A program made the position numbers and the translations under genes. From an uncultured Nitrospiraceae bacterium (GTDB lineage: Bacteria; Nitrospirota; Thermodesulfovibrionia; Thermodesulfovibrionales; Dissulfurispiraceae), in contig CAIJNL010000011.1 of NCBI GenBank assembly GCA_903822005.1, forward strand, positions 1-64,000: a DNA stretch of 64,000 nt, given 5' to 3'. This document shows, piece after piece, positions 16,888 through 25,271 of the stretch; the stretch's first letter is position 1, and each line of letters starts with the position of its first letter. Under the pieces are notes generated by a model. The model worked only from the letters and a program-made list of their open reading frames with translations, was not told the origin of the DNA and ran no database searches.

Positions 16888-17639
16888 TTTCGGTCCTCCT
16901 CCAGCCTCTTCAGCGCGGCCTGCGCATCTTCCCATACCTGATGTTTGTCTTCCCTGTTCCTCAGCCAATACGCTGGATGTGTAGTCGGCATGACAGGCAG
17001 CCCCTTATACTGAAACCAGGCGCCGCGTGTCTTCAGGATAGAGAATTTCGCCATCGGATAATCGGGCTGCATAAGACAATAAGTAGCGATCTTCCCAAGC
17101 GAAATAATTACTTCGGGCGCTATAATCCGAATCTGCGCATTCAGGAAAGGGAAGCAGGCGGCCGTTTCGCCTGCCTCGGGGTCCCGGTTTCCGGGCGGTC
17201 TGCATTTGCAGATATTGGCAATATATACATCACCGCGCTGAAAGCCGAGCTTCTCAATAAGCCGGGTCAGTTGCTGCCCCGCCTCTCCGACAAAAGGCCT
17301 GGCCTGAAGGTCTTCTTCCCTGCCGGGGGCCTCTCCTATAAACATTATCCGGGCATCCGGATTGCCCTCGCCGAATACGATGTTCGTCCTGCCGCTGCAA
17401 AGCCCGCACAATTCGCAATCTCCCATCTCTTCGCGCAGCGCCGTGAGCGCCTCTGCCTTGCCGCCCTCATGCTGCCTCGCAACCGGTGTATGACTTGCTG
17501 CAGGGGCCTTTGCAGGCGATGTTTTCAGGGGCCTGCCGGCAGCCTTCACAGCTTCAGGCGGCACCGGAACGTAATCGAGCCCCATGGCCTTTAAGTACTC
17601 AAGGACATCGCTGACATTATTTTTCAATTCAGCGCTCAT
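16884..17639 (-). CDS. Uracil-DNA glycosylase, family 4/5 type (Fe-S)
   Basis: Removes uracil from DNA in base-excision repair. 251 residues. Iron-sulfur ligands begin with CELCGLC near residue 95. The catalytic motif is FIGEAPGREEDLQARPFVGEAG, the TCKCRPP-like stretch is NICKCRPPGNRDP, and the second active-site motif is TTHPAYWLR. The first ~85 residues are a low-complexity Ala/Pro linker often seen in this family. It overlaps the HIT gene and follows nadK by 43 nt. Confidence 0.92.
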   Translation of the reverse strand: MSAELKNNVSDVLEYLKAMGLDYVPVPPEAVKAAGRPLKTSPAKAPAASHTPVARQHEGGKAEALTALREEMGDCELCGLCSGRTNIVFGEGNPDARIMFIGEAPGREEDLQARPFVGEAGQQLTRLIEKLGFQRGDVYIANICKCRPPGNRDPEAGETAACFPFLNAQIRIIAPEVIISLGKIATYCLMQPDYPMAKFSILKTRGAWFQYKGLPVMPTTHPAYWLRNREDKHQVWEDAQAALKRLEEDRK

Positions 17640-17682
17640 CTATCCGGCCCCCCCCATTCTCTGTCTTCAGCTGCTTCATTAC

Positions 17683-18534
17683 CTACCGCTCTCCCCATTT
17701 GAGCTTTGCCCTCAAAAGCTCAAAATGATCATAGCAGCCGGGAGTGAATATCCTTGTTATATGCACCGACTTTCTGATCTCTAAAACATCTCCCTTCTTC
17801 AGGGGACAGCCTATCTGGCCGTCCACGGTCAGATATACCCGCTCTCTCTCAATCTTGAGCACCACCCTGATGCACATGTCATCAGGCAGCACAAGGGGCC
17901 TGTTAGTAAGCATATGCGGACAGATCGGGGTCACGATAATGCTGCCCAGCGTTGGATAGAGTATCGGACCTCCCGCCGCAAGCGAATAAGCGGTCGAGCC
18001 GGTCGGGGTAGAAATGATAAGGCCGTCTGCCCTGTAAGTCGTCAGATAAGTATCCTGCACAAAGGCCTCAAGAGCGATCATCCGCGCGAGCGCTGCCTTA
18101 TTGATGACTATGTCATTGAGGGCGGTAAAGAGTTTCCGTTCCCCGGACTCTCTGATTACAACCGCGTCAAGCATGATGCGCTCTTCAACAGGACAATCGC
18201 CTTCGAGCACCTGCGCGAGCGCACTTAAAATGTCGCACTTGCCTGTCTGCGTTATAAAACCGAGTCCGCCCAGATTCACGCCAATAATGGGTACATTACG
18301 CCCCGCGACATATCTTGCCGCGCTTATCATGGTCCCATCGCCGCCAAGCACTACAATAAGATCGACTTGCCCCGGAATCTCTTCCCGCTCGAAACCCTGC
18401 AGGCCGAGTATCGATGCAATATCTGCTTCAAGAAATACCCGGCATTTGCGCTCGTAGAGCCAGGGCAATATCTCGCGTATAAGATCAACCGGTTCCTGCC
18501 TGTCAGGCTTGCATATAAAACCTATCTTTTTCAT
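17683..18534 (-). CDS. nadK: NAD kinase
   Basis: Phosphorylates NAD to NADP using ATP or polyphosphate. 283 residues. Diagnostic motifs: LGGDGTMISAAR (the GGDG signature), NLGGLGFIT, and the glycine-rich GLIISTPTGSTAYSLAAGGPI. Its ATG overlaps the stop codon of tsaE, so the two are coupled. Confidence 0.96.
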   Translation of the reverse strand: MKKIGFICKPDRQEPVDLIREILPWLYERKCRVFLEADIASILGLQGFEREEIPGQVDLIVVLGGDGTMISAARYVAGRNVPIIGVNLGGLGFITQTGKCDILSALAQVLEGDCPVEERIMLDAVVIRESGERKLFTALNDIVINKAALARMIALEAFVQDTYLTTYRADGLIISTPTGSTAYSLAAGGPILYPTLGSIIVTPICPHMLTNRPLVLPDDMCIRVVLKIERERVYLTVDGQIGCPLKKGDVLEIRKSVHITRIFTPGCYDHFELLRAKLKWGER

Positions 18535-19025
18535 CTGTTCCCCATGCCCGGAATAAGCACCCCGGTTTCTTCAGGTCTAAGGCCGTCAACCATAAGTTCC
18601 CTCCGGTCAGTGTCAAGGATCTTTATCCTGACCGATACAGCTCCTTCAGGCATCTCCCCAAGCCTTTCGGCCCACTCTATTATGACCACCGCGTCTGACT
18701 CTATGTATTCCCACAAGCCCATATCATCAGAACATGGTTCTCCGCCCAGGCGGTACAAATCCATGTGATAAAAGGGCGGAGAGGTCTCATACTCGGCCAC
18801 GATTACATAACTGGCGCTGCCGATGTCACGTTCCGGGATGCCGAAGGCCGACGCAAACCCCTTGATGAAAGTAGTCTTGCCGGCGCCGAGATCTCCATAA
18901 AGGCATACCGTTACCGGGCCACCCCTGCCTTTCAGAAGACCGCCAAGCCTTGCTCCGAATTTCGTTGTCTCTTCAGCCGAAACCGCCGCAAACTCCACGT
19001 CAGGCCGGATGCTTTCAGTCTGCAT
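18531..19025 (-). CDS. tsaE: tRNA threonylcarbamoyladenosine ATPase TsaE
   Basis: ATPase that works with TsaB, TsaC and TsaD to make t6A37 on ANN-decoding tRNAs. About 164 residues from the ATG at 19025 (a TTG six bases upstream is an alternative). Walker A GDLGAGKTTFIKG is near residue 45; the conserved SASYVIVAEYE, FYHMDLYRLG and IIEWAERLGE segments are all present. Located between the CBS gene and nadK. Confidence 0.93.
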   Translation of the reverse strand: MQTESIRPDVEFAAVSAEETTKFGARLGGLLKGRGGPVTVCLYGDLGAGKTTFIKGFASAFGIPERDIGSASYVIVAEYETSPPFYHMDLYRLGGEPCSDDMGLWEYIESDAVVIIEWAERLGEMPEGAVSVRIKILDTDRRELMVDGLRPEETGVLIPGMGNR

Positions 19026-19033
19026 ATGCAAGG

Positions 19034-19492
19034 TCAGCGGCTGCCAAGGCTCAGGGCCCTTATAATATCTATTTTGCCGATAATACCCTTTATAGTCTTG
19101 CCCTCGACAACCGGGACAAGATGGACCCGCTGTTCCGACATTATGGTGGCTATTTGATCCACAGCTGTCTCTTCGGACACGGTTATAACATCTTTCCTGT
19201 AGATATCTCCTACCGTTACGGCTGCCATTGCCTTGATCTCTTCCTCTATCATGCTCTGGCTCTGGAGCATGATATACGCGTCAAAGAGCCTTAAGATGGT
19301 AGGGATATGAAACCTTTTGTTTTTTCGTATCAGGTCGTTCTCGGTGACAATGCCCAGCAGTTCACCTTTTGCATTAACAACCGGGGTGCCGCTGATCTTT
19401 TTATCGACCAGAATGCGCGCAAGCTCCTCTATGGTGCTGGACAGTCCTGTCGTAATAACATCTTTTGTCATTATGTCCCTTGCCTTAAGCAT
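19034..19492 (-). CDS. Tandem CBS-domain protein
   Basis: A 152-residue cytoplasmic protein made of two CBS motifs (DIMTKDVITT ... GIVTENDLIRKN; DIYRKDVITV ... GIIGKIDIIRAL). Such pairs form one Bateman module that usually binds adenine nucleotides. The start at 19492 is chosen because AAAGGAGCGTCA lies directly upstream. It heads the operon with tsaE, nadK and three more genes. What it regulates is not visible from sequence. Confidence 0.85.
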   Translation of the reverse strand: MLKARDIMTKDVITTGLSSTIEELARILVDKKISGTPVVNAKGELLGIVTENDLIRKNKRFHIPTILRLFDAYIMLQSQSMIEEEIKAMAAVTVGDIYRKDVITVSEETAVDQIATIMSEQRVHLVPVVEGKTIKGIIGKIDIIRALSLGSR

Positions 19493-19769
19493 TGACGCTC
19501 CTTTCATTTGACGGCATATTTATCCCGACAAATCAGCTCACGATCGCCTGACGCTACACTATAATACATGATAAGGCCCCGGCAGACCAAAATCAATTGC
19601 CCGATGGAATTAATCACTCCCACCGGATACAGACTAAAACCATGCGGTACGGTTTGCCGGTTATCCTTTCACCCGGGAAAAGGCAATAAAAGTCGCCAAT
19701 ATTTGATATAATGTTTATTGGCATGACGCCCGATATCGCCCTGAAGCTTATTTAAATGGTTAGGATCAA
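19493..19769. other. Divergent intergenic region with small hairpin
   Basis: This gap between the divergent CBS operon and the PAS kinase gene contains TATAAT at 19707-19712 (plus strand) and a small inverted repeat at 19639-19680 (ACCGGATA with TTATCC outside, AAACC/GGTTT inside). No -35 box of quality was seen for the TATAAT. Confidence 0.35.
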
Positions 19770-21371
19770 ATGGACGAAGAAAAGACTGCTAATGGCGAGA
19801 CGCCATATGAAATAGCATACCTCAGAGTGCTGGTGGCAGACCTCGAAAACAGGAACCGCCAGACCGAAGAGCTGATGCGCATCGTGACCGAGCAGTACCG
19901 CAGGATAACCGAAGTCGTTTCCGACTACATCTTCAGTGTTCATATCATTGACGGCAACCCGGTAGAGACCATTCACGGGCGCGGCTGCCTGGCTGTAACC
20001 GGCTATGCTCCCGAAGAATTCGTTGCAAGCAGTATGCTCTGGATCAACATGGTGTTTGAGCAGGACAGGGCACTTGTTCTCAAGCATGTTTCGGACATAC
20101 TCTCGGGAAAGGACCCCGCGCCGTTTGAACACAGGATAGTGAGAAAAGACGGGGCCGTGCGCTGGGTGCGCAACACGCCCGCCTGCCAGTTTGACAGCTC
20201 AGGAAAACTGCTCGCTTACGACGGTCTTATACAGGATGTCACCGAACGAAGGCGGGCTGAAGAGGCCCTGCATAAAAGCGAACAGAAGTACCGCATCATA
20301 GCGGATTTCACCTATGACTGGGAAGAGTGGCTCGGTCCGGACAGGCACTATATCGCAGTGTCTCCGTCCTGCAAGAGAGTGACGGGATACACACCGGATG
20401 ATTTCATAGCCGACCCAGGCCTTGTTACTGCCATAGCCCATCCCTCCGATCGTGCCGTGGTGGCAGAACATTACAGGAAAATCGAAAACAGCGTCGCAGA
20501 ACCCCAGCAGCTGGATTTCCGCATCATCACTAAAACCGGGGATGAGCGCTGGATCAGCCACAGATGTCAGCCAGTTTTCAGCGACGACGGCGAGTGGCTC
20601 GGGCGGCGGGCCAGCAACCATGACATAACCAGACGCAGAAAGCTGACTGAAGAATTGCTCAAAGCAAGGGAAATGGAGGCGGTCGGCATACTTGCCGGTG
20701 GCATAGCGCATGACTTCAACAATCTTATAACTGCCATACTGGGCAATATATCGTCCGCAAAAACCAGGATAAAACCGGGAGATGCCGCTTTCCCCCTGCT
20801 CACTAAAGCTGAAGAGGCCGGGTTGCGCACGCGCGACCTTACGCAGCAGCTTATTGTTTTCTCCAGGCGCGGCACGCCCGTAAAAACAGAGCTTTCAGCG
20901 GGCGGAATGCTCAAAAAGATTTCGGTTACCGAACGGACCGGAAACGGCATACGGCTAAAGTATGTTATCCCGGAAGCCCCTCTGCTCATCGAGGCTGATG
21001 AAGGCCTTCTCTCCCTTGCCATCAGAAACCTTATAATCAACGCCAGGGAGGCGATCGGGGAAAAAGGGCTTGTCACGATAAGTGCGGATAAAGTCACAGT
21101 GATCGACAAGGATGAGATAGAAATAAGCCGTGGAGATTACGTCCGGATATCTGTCAGGGACACCGGCATCGGCATTCCGGCCGAGAACATCGACAGGATA
21201 TTCGATCCTTATTTCACGACAAAAGCCGCCGGCCCGCAAAAAGGAATAGGCCTTGGCCTCGCCATAGCCTATTCTATCGTCGCTAACCATGACGGGATAA
21301 TCACTGCGGAGTCCGAAACCGGCAAAGGGACTGCAGTATATGTGTACCTGCCGGCGCTGAAAAAGAAGTAG
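19770..21371 (+). CDS. PAS-PAS sensor histidine kinase, cytoplasmic
   Basis: 533 residues without membrane segments. An N-terminal coiled coil (15-45) leads to PAS 1 (45-165) and PAS 2 (170-290). The HisKA helix has phospho-acceptor H314 in GGIAHDFNNL, the NtrB-like H-box variant. The ATPase domain has N424 in LIINAREA and the G-boxes DTGIGIP and KGIGLGLAIA. There is no receiver and no regulator gene beside it. PAS 1 is strikingly similar to the second PAS of the hybrid kinase at 32713-35040. SD: AGGATCAA before the ATG. Confidence 0.9.
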   Translation: MDEEKTANGETPYEIAYLRVLVADLENRNRQTEELMRIVTEQYRRITEVVSDYIFSVHIIDGNPVETIHGRGCLAVTGYAPEEFVASSMLWINMVFEQDRALVLKHVSDILSGKDPAPFEHRIVRKDGAVRWVRNTPACQFDSSGKLLAYDGLIQDVTERRRAEEALHKSEQKYRIIADFTYDWEEWLGPDRHYIAVSPSCKRVTGYTPDDFIADPGLVTAIAHPSDRAVVAEHYRKIENSVAEPQQLDFRIITKTGDERWISHRCQPVFSDDGEWLGRRASNHDITRRRKLTEELLKAREMEAVGILAGGIAHDFNNLITAILGNISSAKTRIKPGDAAFPLLTKAEEAGLRTRDLTQQLIVFSRRGTPVKTELSAGGMLKKISVTERTGNGIRLKYVIPEAPLLIEADEGLLSLAIRNLIINAREAIGEKGLVTISADKVTVIDKDEIEISRGDYVRISVRDTGIGIPAENIDRIFDPYFTTKAAGPQKGIGLGLAIAYSIVANHDGIITAESETGKGTAVYVYLPALKKK

Positions 21372-21394
21372 ACTGACCAGTCAACGACCAGCAG

Positions 21395-21420
21395 TTTTTC
21401 CGCAAGTGCGGCAAAAAACC
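21395..21420. terminator. Bidirectional terminator
   Basis: GTTTTTCCGC and GCGGCAAAAAAC flank a four-base loop between the convergent kinase and ppnP genes. The T and A runs on both sides make it usable in both directions. Confidence 0.7.
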
Positions 21421-21430
21421 GTTTGCCCGG

Positions 21431-21748
21431 CTATCCCTTAACAAAAGAGCAGCAATAGTCCGAGACTGTCTTTACCTTCATCCTGAAGGACGAGTTTGCA
21501 GGCACGTTAAAGGATTCTCCTGCCTTTACGCCAAACCATTCGCTTTTGCCCGGCAGCAGCACATCCAGCTCACCAGCCATTATCTCCATGATCTCGGCAT
21601 CGCCGGTCGAAAATTCATATTCTCCGGGCTGCATTATGCCGAGGGTCTTTTTTGTGCCGTCCGCAAACTGCACTGTCCTGCTGGTTACCCCGCCGTCAAA
21701 ATAGATATTTGCCTTTTTTACAACAGTCACGCCCCTGAATTCAGACAT
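21431..21748 (-). CDS. ppnP: Pyrimidine/purine nucleoside phosphorylase (PpnP, DUF1255)
   Basis: A small cupin-fold protein of 105 residues that phosphorolyses nucleosides to base and ribose-1-phosphate in the E. coli homologue. Family-typical strings are [33 protein letters not shown] and [19 protein letters not shown]. The start at 21748 follows GGAGGTTGTTAT; the open frame extends far upstream but without a ribosome site. Confidence 0.9.
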   Translation of the reverse strand: MSEFRGVTVVKKANIYFDGGVTSRTVQFADGTKKTLGIMQPGEYEFSTGDAEIMEIMAGELDVLLPGKSEWFGVKAGESFNVPANSSFRMKVKTVSDYCCSFVKG

Positions 21749-21908
21749 ATAACAACCTCCGATCATAGAAATGATGAATGAAGACTTTATCAGATACTGC
21801 GAATTCTTTTCAAGATGCCGATATACAGAAAATGTTGTTTTTGGTCTGTCGAGAGTAACCATCCCTCGGCGGCCGGTTAGCCACCCGTGATGCATCGATT
21901 GGAGAGGA

Positions 21909-22052
21909 CCGACAAGGGGAGCCGGATCGCTGTCTCGCCGCGTCCTTTCTTCAGATCATCGGCAGCACAAACATTATGCGCTATATTTATAATGCGGCAG
22001 TTCAGTCAAACTTCCCTAATTTGGCGAGACAAGATACGGTTACACTTGTCGG
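21909..22052. repeat. Long-hairpin repeat, copy C
   Basis: A 144-nt imperfect palindrome in the ppnP/ATP-cone gene gap. Left arm CCGACAAGGGGAGCCGGATCG then CTGTCTCGCC; complement of right arm CCGACAAGTGTAACCGTATC then TTGTCTCGCC. It shares the outer CGACAAGGG and CCGGATCG with copy A, but its inner stem (TGTCTCG) is that of copy D. It fills most of this otherwise gene-free 378-bp stretch. Confidence 0.8.
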
Positions 22053-22091
22053 GCACACAGAAAATATTAATTTTCTCGCCGCCAGCCCTGC

Positions 22092-22120
22092 TGACTTCCC
22101 TCTCTTGCGTAGTGTAAAAT
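22092..22120 (+). promoter_or_regulatory. Promoter of the ATP-cone gene; possible leaderless start
   Basis: A -10 like TAAAAT at 22115-22120 with a weak -35 (TGACTT, 22092-22097, 17-nt spacer). The start codon at 22127 lies seven bases after the -10, and no Shine-Dalgarno fits between, as at polA. Confidence 0.45.
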
Positions 22121-22126
22121 CCACTT

Positions 22127-22999
22127 ATGGCTCTTTCGGTCACTAAATCTTCAGGCAGAGTTGAGGATTTCGATATCCGGAAACTGATCAACTCCCTTGT
22201 CCGCTCCGGCGCACCGGAAGATGTCGCCTCTGAAATTGCGGGCAAGGTCCTGACCAATGTCACGGCTCCCGTGCATACCAAACACATTTATCGGGTAGCA
22301 AGACGGCTGCTCAGGCAATACAGCCGTGTCTCAGGCATGCGCTACTCCATCAAGCAGGCCATAGTAGCGCTTGGGCCTACCGGCTTTCCCTTCGAGAAAT
22401 ATATAGGCCGGGTGTTAAGCGCCTATGGTTATACGGTCGAGGTCAACAGGATGACCAAGGGCTATTGCGTCACCCACGAGGTTGACATCCTTGCGGCCAA
22501 AGACAACCGCATATGCATAATCGAATGCAAACATCACGCTAACGGAGACAAGCCTGAAGACATCAAGATAGCCTTATATGTCAACTCCAGGATCAATGAC
22601 ATAAAAAAAGCCATGGAACTGTCACCAGAATACAATTCGTTTCTGCATGAAGGATGGCTTGTAACCAATACCCGGTGCAGCACTGATGCCTTAAAATATG
22701 CGGAATGCGTCGGGCTGAAGATATTGAGCTGGAAATATCCTGAGCATGAGGGCCTCGAGACGATGATCGAACGCAAGAGGCTCTATCCTGTGACCATACT
22801 CCCCGCGGCCACAAAGAGCGCCATGACGACCCTCACACAGAACAACATCATAATGATGGAAGAGATAGTCGGCATGGATGAAAATACTTTCATTAACAAA
22901 AGCGGTCTTGACCGCAACTCGGCAGTCCTGATAAAAAGGGAAGCTGACGATATCTGGGTCCGCCTCTCAAACGGCACGAATCACAACTCTAAAGGCTGA
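22127..22999 (+). CDS. ATP-cone domain fused to a PD-(D/E)XK nuclease domain
   Basis: 290 residues in three parts. Residues 1-88 look like an ATP-cone, the nucleotide-sensing domain known from ribonucleotide reductase and NrdR (SSGRVEDFDIRKLINSLVRSG ... YRVARRLL). Residues 88-215 look like an Mrr/endonuclease fold with the catalytic pattern E118-x-D120 ... E133-x-K135 (HEVDIL, IIECKHH). Residues 235-285 resemble a helix-hairpin-helix DNA-binding tail (IVGMDENTFINKSGLDRNSA). A nucleotide-gated nuclease is a fair inference; its target is unknown. It stands alone, between the copy C repeat and a terminator. Confidence 0.75.
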   Translation: MALSVTKSSGRVEDFDIRKLINSLVRSGAPEDVASEIAGKVLTNVTAPVHTKHIYRVARRLLRQYSRVSGMRYSIKQAIVALGPTGFPFEKYIGRVLSAYGYTVEVNRMTKGYCVTHEVDILAAKDNRICIIECKHHANGDKPEDIKIALYVNSRINDIKKAMELSPEYNSFLHEGWLVTNTRCSTDALKYAECVGLKILSWKYPEHEGLETMIERKRLYPVTILPAATKSAMTTLTQNNIIMMEEIVGMDENTFINKSGLDRNSAVLIKREADDIWVRLSNGTNHNSKG

Positions 23000-23018
23000 G
23001 TTCAAAACTTAAGGCGCT

Positions 23019-23058
23019 AAAAAAAGGCCCTGCCCGGTTTTCGGGTCAGGACCTTTTG
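23019..23058. terminator. Terminator between convergent genes
   Basis: AAAAAGGCCCTGCCCGG and the near-complement CGGGTCAGGACCTTTT form a long stem with a short TTTT loop between the ATP-cone gene and the AsmA-family gene. Confidence 0.75.
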
Positions 23059-23072
23059 ATGCATTAATAGTC

Positions 23073-24518
23073 TTACTTCGCGGCAGCCCCCCCAGGAGCC
23101 GGCACCGAGCCGCTGTAGAAGTTATCGCATTGGGCCGCTTGCTTGGGCTGCGGCACCTTGATCCCGAACAATCCTCCTACGGCCGTGGCGGCGTTTAGCA
23201 GCGCCTCCTTCGTATCTATCTTCGGTTTCGTGAGAGGACCGTTCAGTGTCTGCTTTAAGGTTGAGCAGCCTTTTCCATCAATGACCCCAATCATCAGATT
23301 TTCGTAACGCTCACTCACAAGGTTAATCTTGCCCTTCATAGCCACCCTGTGCTTCACCGTCGAGACAGCCACATCAGTGGTTTCGGCCGTGCCGTTCGTC
23401 AGCTTCCAGTCCGATACCAGCTTCTTTATCGCGCCTCTCTCGCCGGATGGCTGGGCGGCCCCGAATATGGTGTCGAGCCCAAACACCGTGCCGAGATCGA
23501 GCACATCCAAGCCGCCCTGCTTGCTCTCGATCTTATCGAGTTTCCTGTCGAGGTCCATTGTGTAGAGGATCAGATTGTCACCCGTGATAGAGAATTTGCC
23601 GTTAAGACTGCTCATGCTCTGCTTCTGGTCCTTGCCGTGAGCGGTTATCGCCAGATCCATATTGGCATCTCCGCCGATGTTCCTCTTCTGGCCCAGGGCG
23701 TCCTCCAGCGTTTCGAGATTGAACTTTGCAAGCTTGAAGTCAAGCTTGATACCCAGTGTGCTGCCGGACATGTCGGCCTTTGCGTCTCCGTCGCCCTTGC
23801 CCTTGAATAATTCGAACGAAAACGGCTTCAGCTCGAATACGCCATTTGCAGCCTTTATGGAAGCTTTTATGTTGCTGACGATTATCTTCTTCTGCTGCAG
23901 CTCCTTAGCGCTGAAACTGCCTGTAAAGGCAAGCTGTTTGATCATCGCGCCTCCGGACTGCCCCATATCGAAATTCTTTATGTTCAGGTTGTAATCCCTG
24001 AGTTCGATCTTGTCCCCGGCCTTCTTGTCAAGATACACGAGCGAACCGTCAATGATATTGAAAGACTCTACTATGAATGCTGTTGCGGCCGCGCCCTTCG
24101 CGTCCTTTTTCTCTTCTTTCTTTGCAGTCTCTTTGTCAGTTTCTTCGAAATTGAATTTTCCGTTTGTGTCTTTTACGATATTGATCACCGGATTATCAAG
24201 GTCACAGCGGCTCACCTTGATCTCTTTATGGAGCAGGGGCATCAACTCTACCCCTATGGTCAGCTTTTTGAGCCCCACGATCTGGCCCTGCTTGTTCGAA
24301 ATGTGGATGTCGCTCACAGAAACACCAATAGGCATTAGAGATATGCTTATCTTGCCGTTTATCTTCAGTTCCAATCCAGTGGCATCATGTGCCGCTGTCT
24401 CGATCTTCGGCTTGTAAGAATTCACATCGATCAGCGATACAGCCGCCACCACACCAATAATTATCAGTGCCACAAGAATGCCTAATGCAATAAGAATTTT
24501 TTTCATCGTCCCTCCCAT
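23073..24518 (-). CDS. AsmA-family envelope protein
   Basis: 481 residues with one N-terminal transmembrane helix (KKILIALGILVALIIIGVV) followed by a long periplasmic region of beta-rich repeats. The start DVNSYKPKIETAAHDATGLEL and the later LTGTFSAKEL/VKLDFKLAKFNLE-like strands are typical of AsmA/DUF748 proteins, now seen as lipid-transfer bridges between inner and outer membrane (family knowledge). AGGAGGCATAT precedes the ATG at 24518; the ATG at 24506 is another option. Monocistronic. Confidence 0.85.
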   Translation of the reverse strand: MGGTMKKILIALGILVALIIIGVVAAVSLIDVNSYKPKIETAAHDATGLELKINGKISISLMPIGVSVSDIHISNKQGQIVGLKKLTIGVELMPLLHKEIKVSRCDLDNPVINIVKDTNGKFNFEETDKETAKKEEKKDAKGAAATAFIVESFNIIDGSLVYLDKKAGDKIELRDYNLNIKNFDMGQSGGAMIKQLAFTGSFSAKELQQKKIIVSNIKASIKAANGVFELKPFSFELFKGKGDGDAKADMSGSTLGIKLDFKLAKFNLETLEDALGQKRNIGGDANMDLAITAHGKDQKQSMSSLNGKFSITGDNLILYTMDLDRKLDKIESKQGGLDVLDLGTVFGLDTIFGAAQPSGERGAIKKLVSDWKLTNGTAETTDVAVSTVKHRVAMKGKINLVSERYENLMIGVIDGKGCSTLKQTLNGPLTKPKIDTKEALLNAATAVGGLFGIKVPQPKQAAQCDNFYSGSVPAPGGAAAK

Positions 24519-24562
24519 ATATGCCTCCTAATCACTCTGGATTATTAATGCCTTAATTATAA

Positions 24563-25270
24563 TCATAACAAGCTTCGGTCGATACTCAAAAAAGCGTACT
24601 GCCTGCCTGCAGCGCCCTTTGAATACCTGTATGAATAATATTTGTCCGGCAGGCAATGAGTGCATTCTTCCGACATCCAGATATTCCCAGGAAGAACACC
24701 ATCGGCCATCGCCTGCAGTCTGTTGGCAGAGGGCAGATCAATATAATGTTTATCTCCTCGCGATTGGGCATAATCCCCCTTGCCGGTTGCCTTTGAGACA
24801 GCATCCACCACCTCATCGCCCACCTGATAGCAGCTGCCCCTGACGGCCGGTCCAACGGCCATTACAATGTCTTCCGGAGACGACCCAAAACGGTCGCGAA
24901 AAACAGCAATGGTTTTTCTGACTATACCTTCAGCTGTGCCGCGCCAGCCCGCATGCACTGCCCCAGCAACCTGTTTTTTCATGTCATACATGAGTATCGG
25001 CACGCAATCCGCAACCTGGACCCCGATAGCAAGGCCTTCCCGGTTTGTTACCACAGAATCGGCTATCCGCGGTTCGAGTTCATAATCCAGGACAATGATA
25101 TTGGCGGTATGCTTCTGCACCGGGAGGTAAATAGCCTCGGCCTGCAGTTGCCCTTTGAGCGTGTCGGGATCGGCATTAAAGGTCCGTGTGGTAAAAAAAG
25201 CGTTGACCGGAAGCCCTTTGAAAATATCGGGAATGATCTTCTCAGGAATCATCCTTCTGGTCCCATGCAT
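24563..25270 (-). CDS. pgeF: Laccase-domain protein (YfiH/PgeF, purine nucleoside phosphorylase type)
   Basis: 235 residues of the YfiH/YlmD family, whose members have purine-nucleoside phosphorylase/adenosine deaminase activity and, in E. coli, edit peptidoglycan precursors. Metal-site motifs are VADCVPILMYD, GAVHAGWRGTAEGIV and the C-terminal ECTHCLPDKYYSYR. It starts two bases after the stop of the nnr gene, so it is likely co-transcribed with it. Confidence 0.9.
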   Translation of the reverse strand: MHGTRRMIPEKIIPDIFKGLPVNAFFTTRTFNADPDTLKGQLQAEAIYLPVQKHTANIIVLDYELEPRIADSVVTNREGLAIGVQVADCVPILMYDMKKQVAGAVHAGWRGTAEGIVRKTIAVFRDRFGSSPEDIVMAVGPAVRGSCYQVGDEVVDAVSKATGKGDYAQSRGDKHYIDLPSANRLQAMADGVLPGNIWMSEECTHCLPDKYYSYRYSKGAAGRQYAFLSIDRSLL

Positions 25271-25271
25271 G

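Noticed and set aside
21887-22117. 76-codon plus-strand frame over hairpin copy C
   Set aside because: No ribosome site and it is explained by the hairpin; not shared with other copies.
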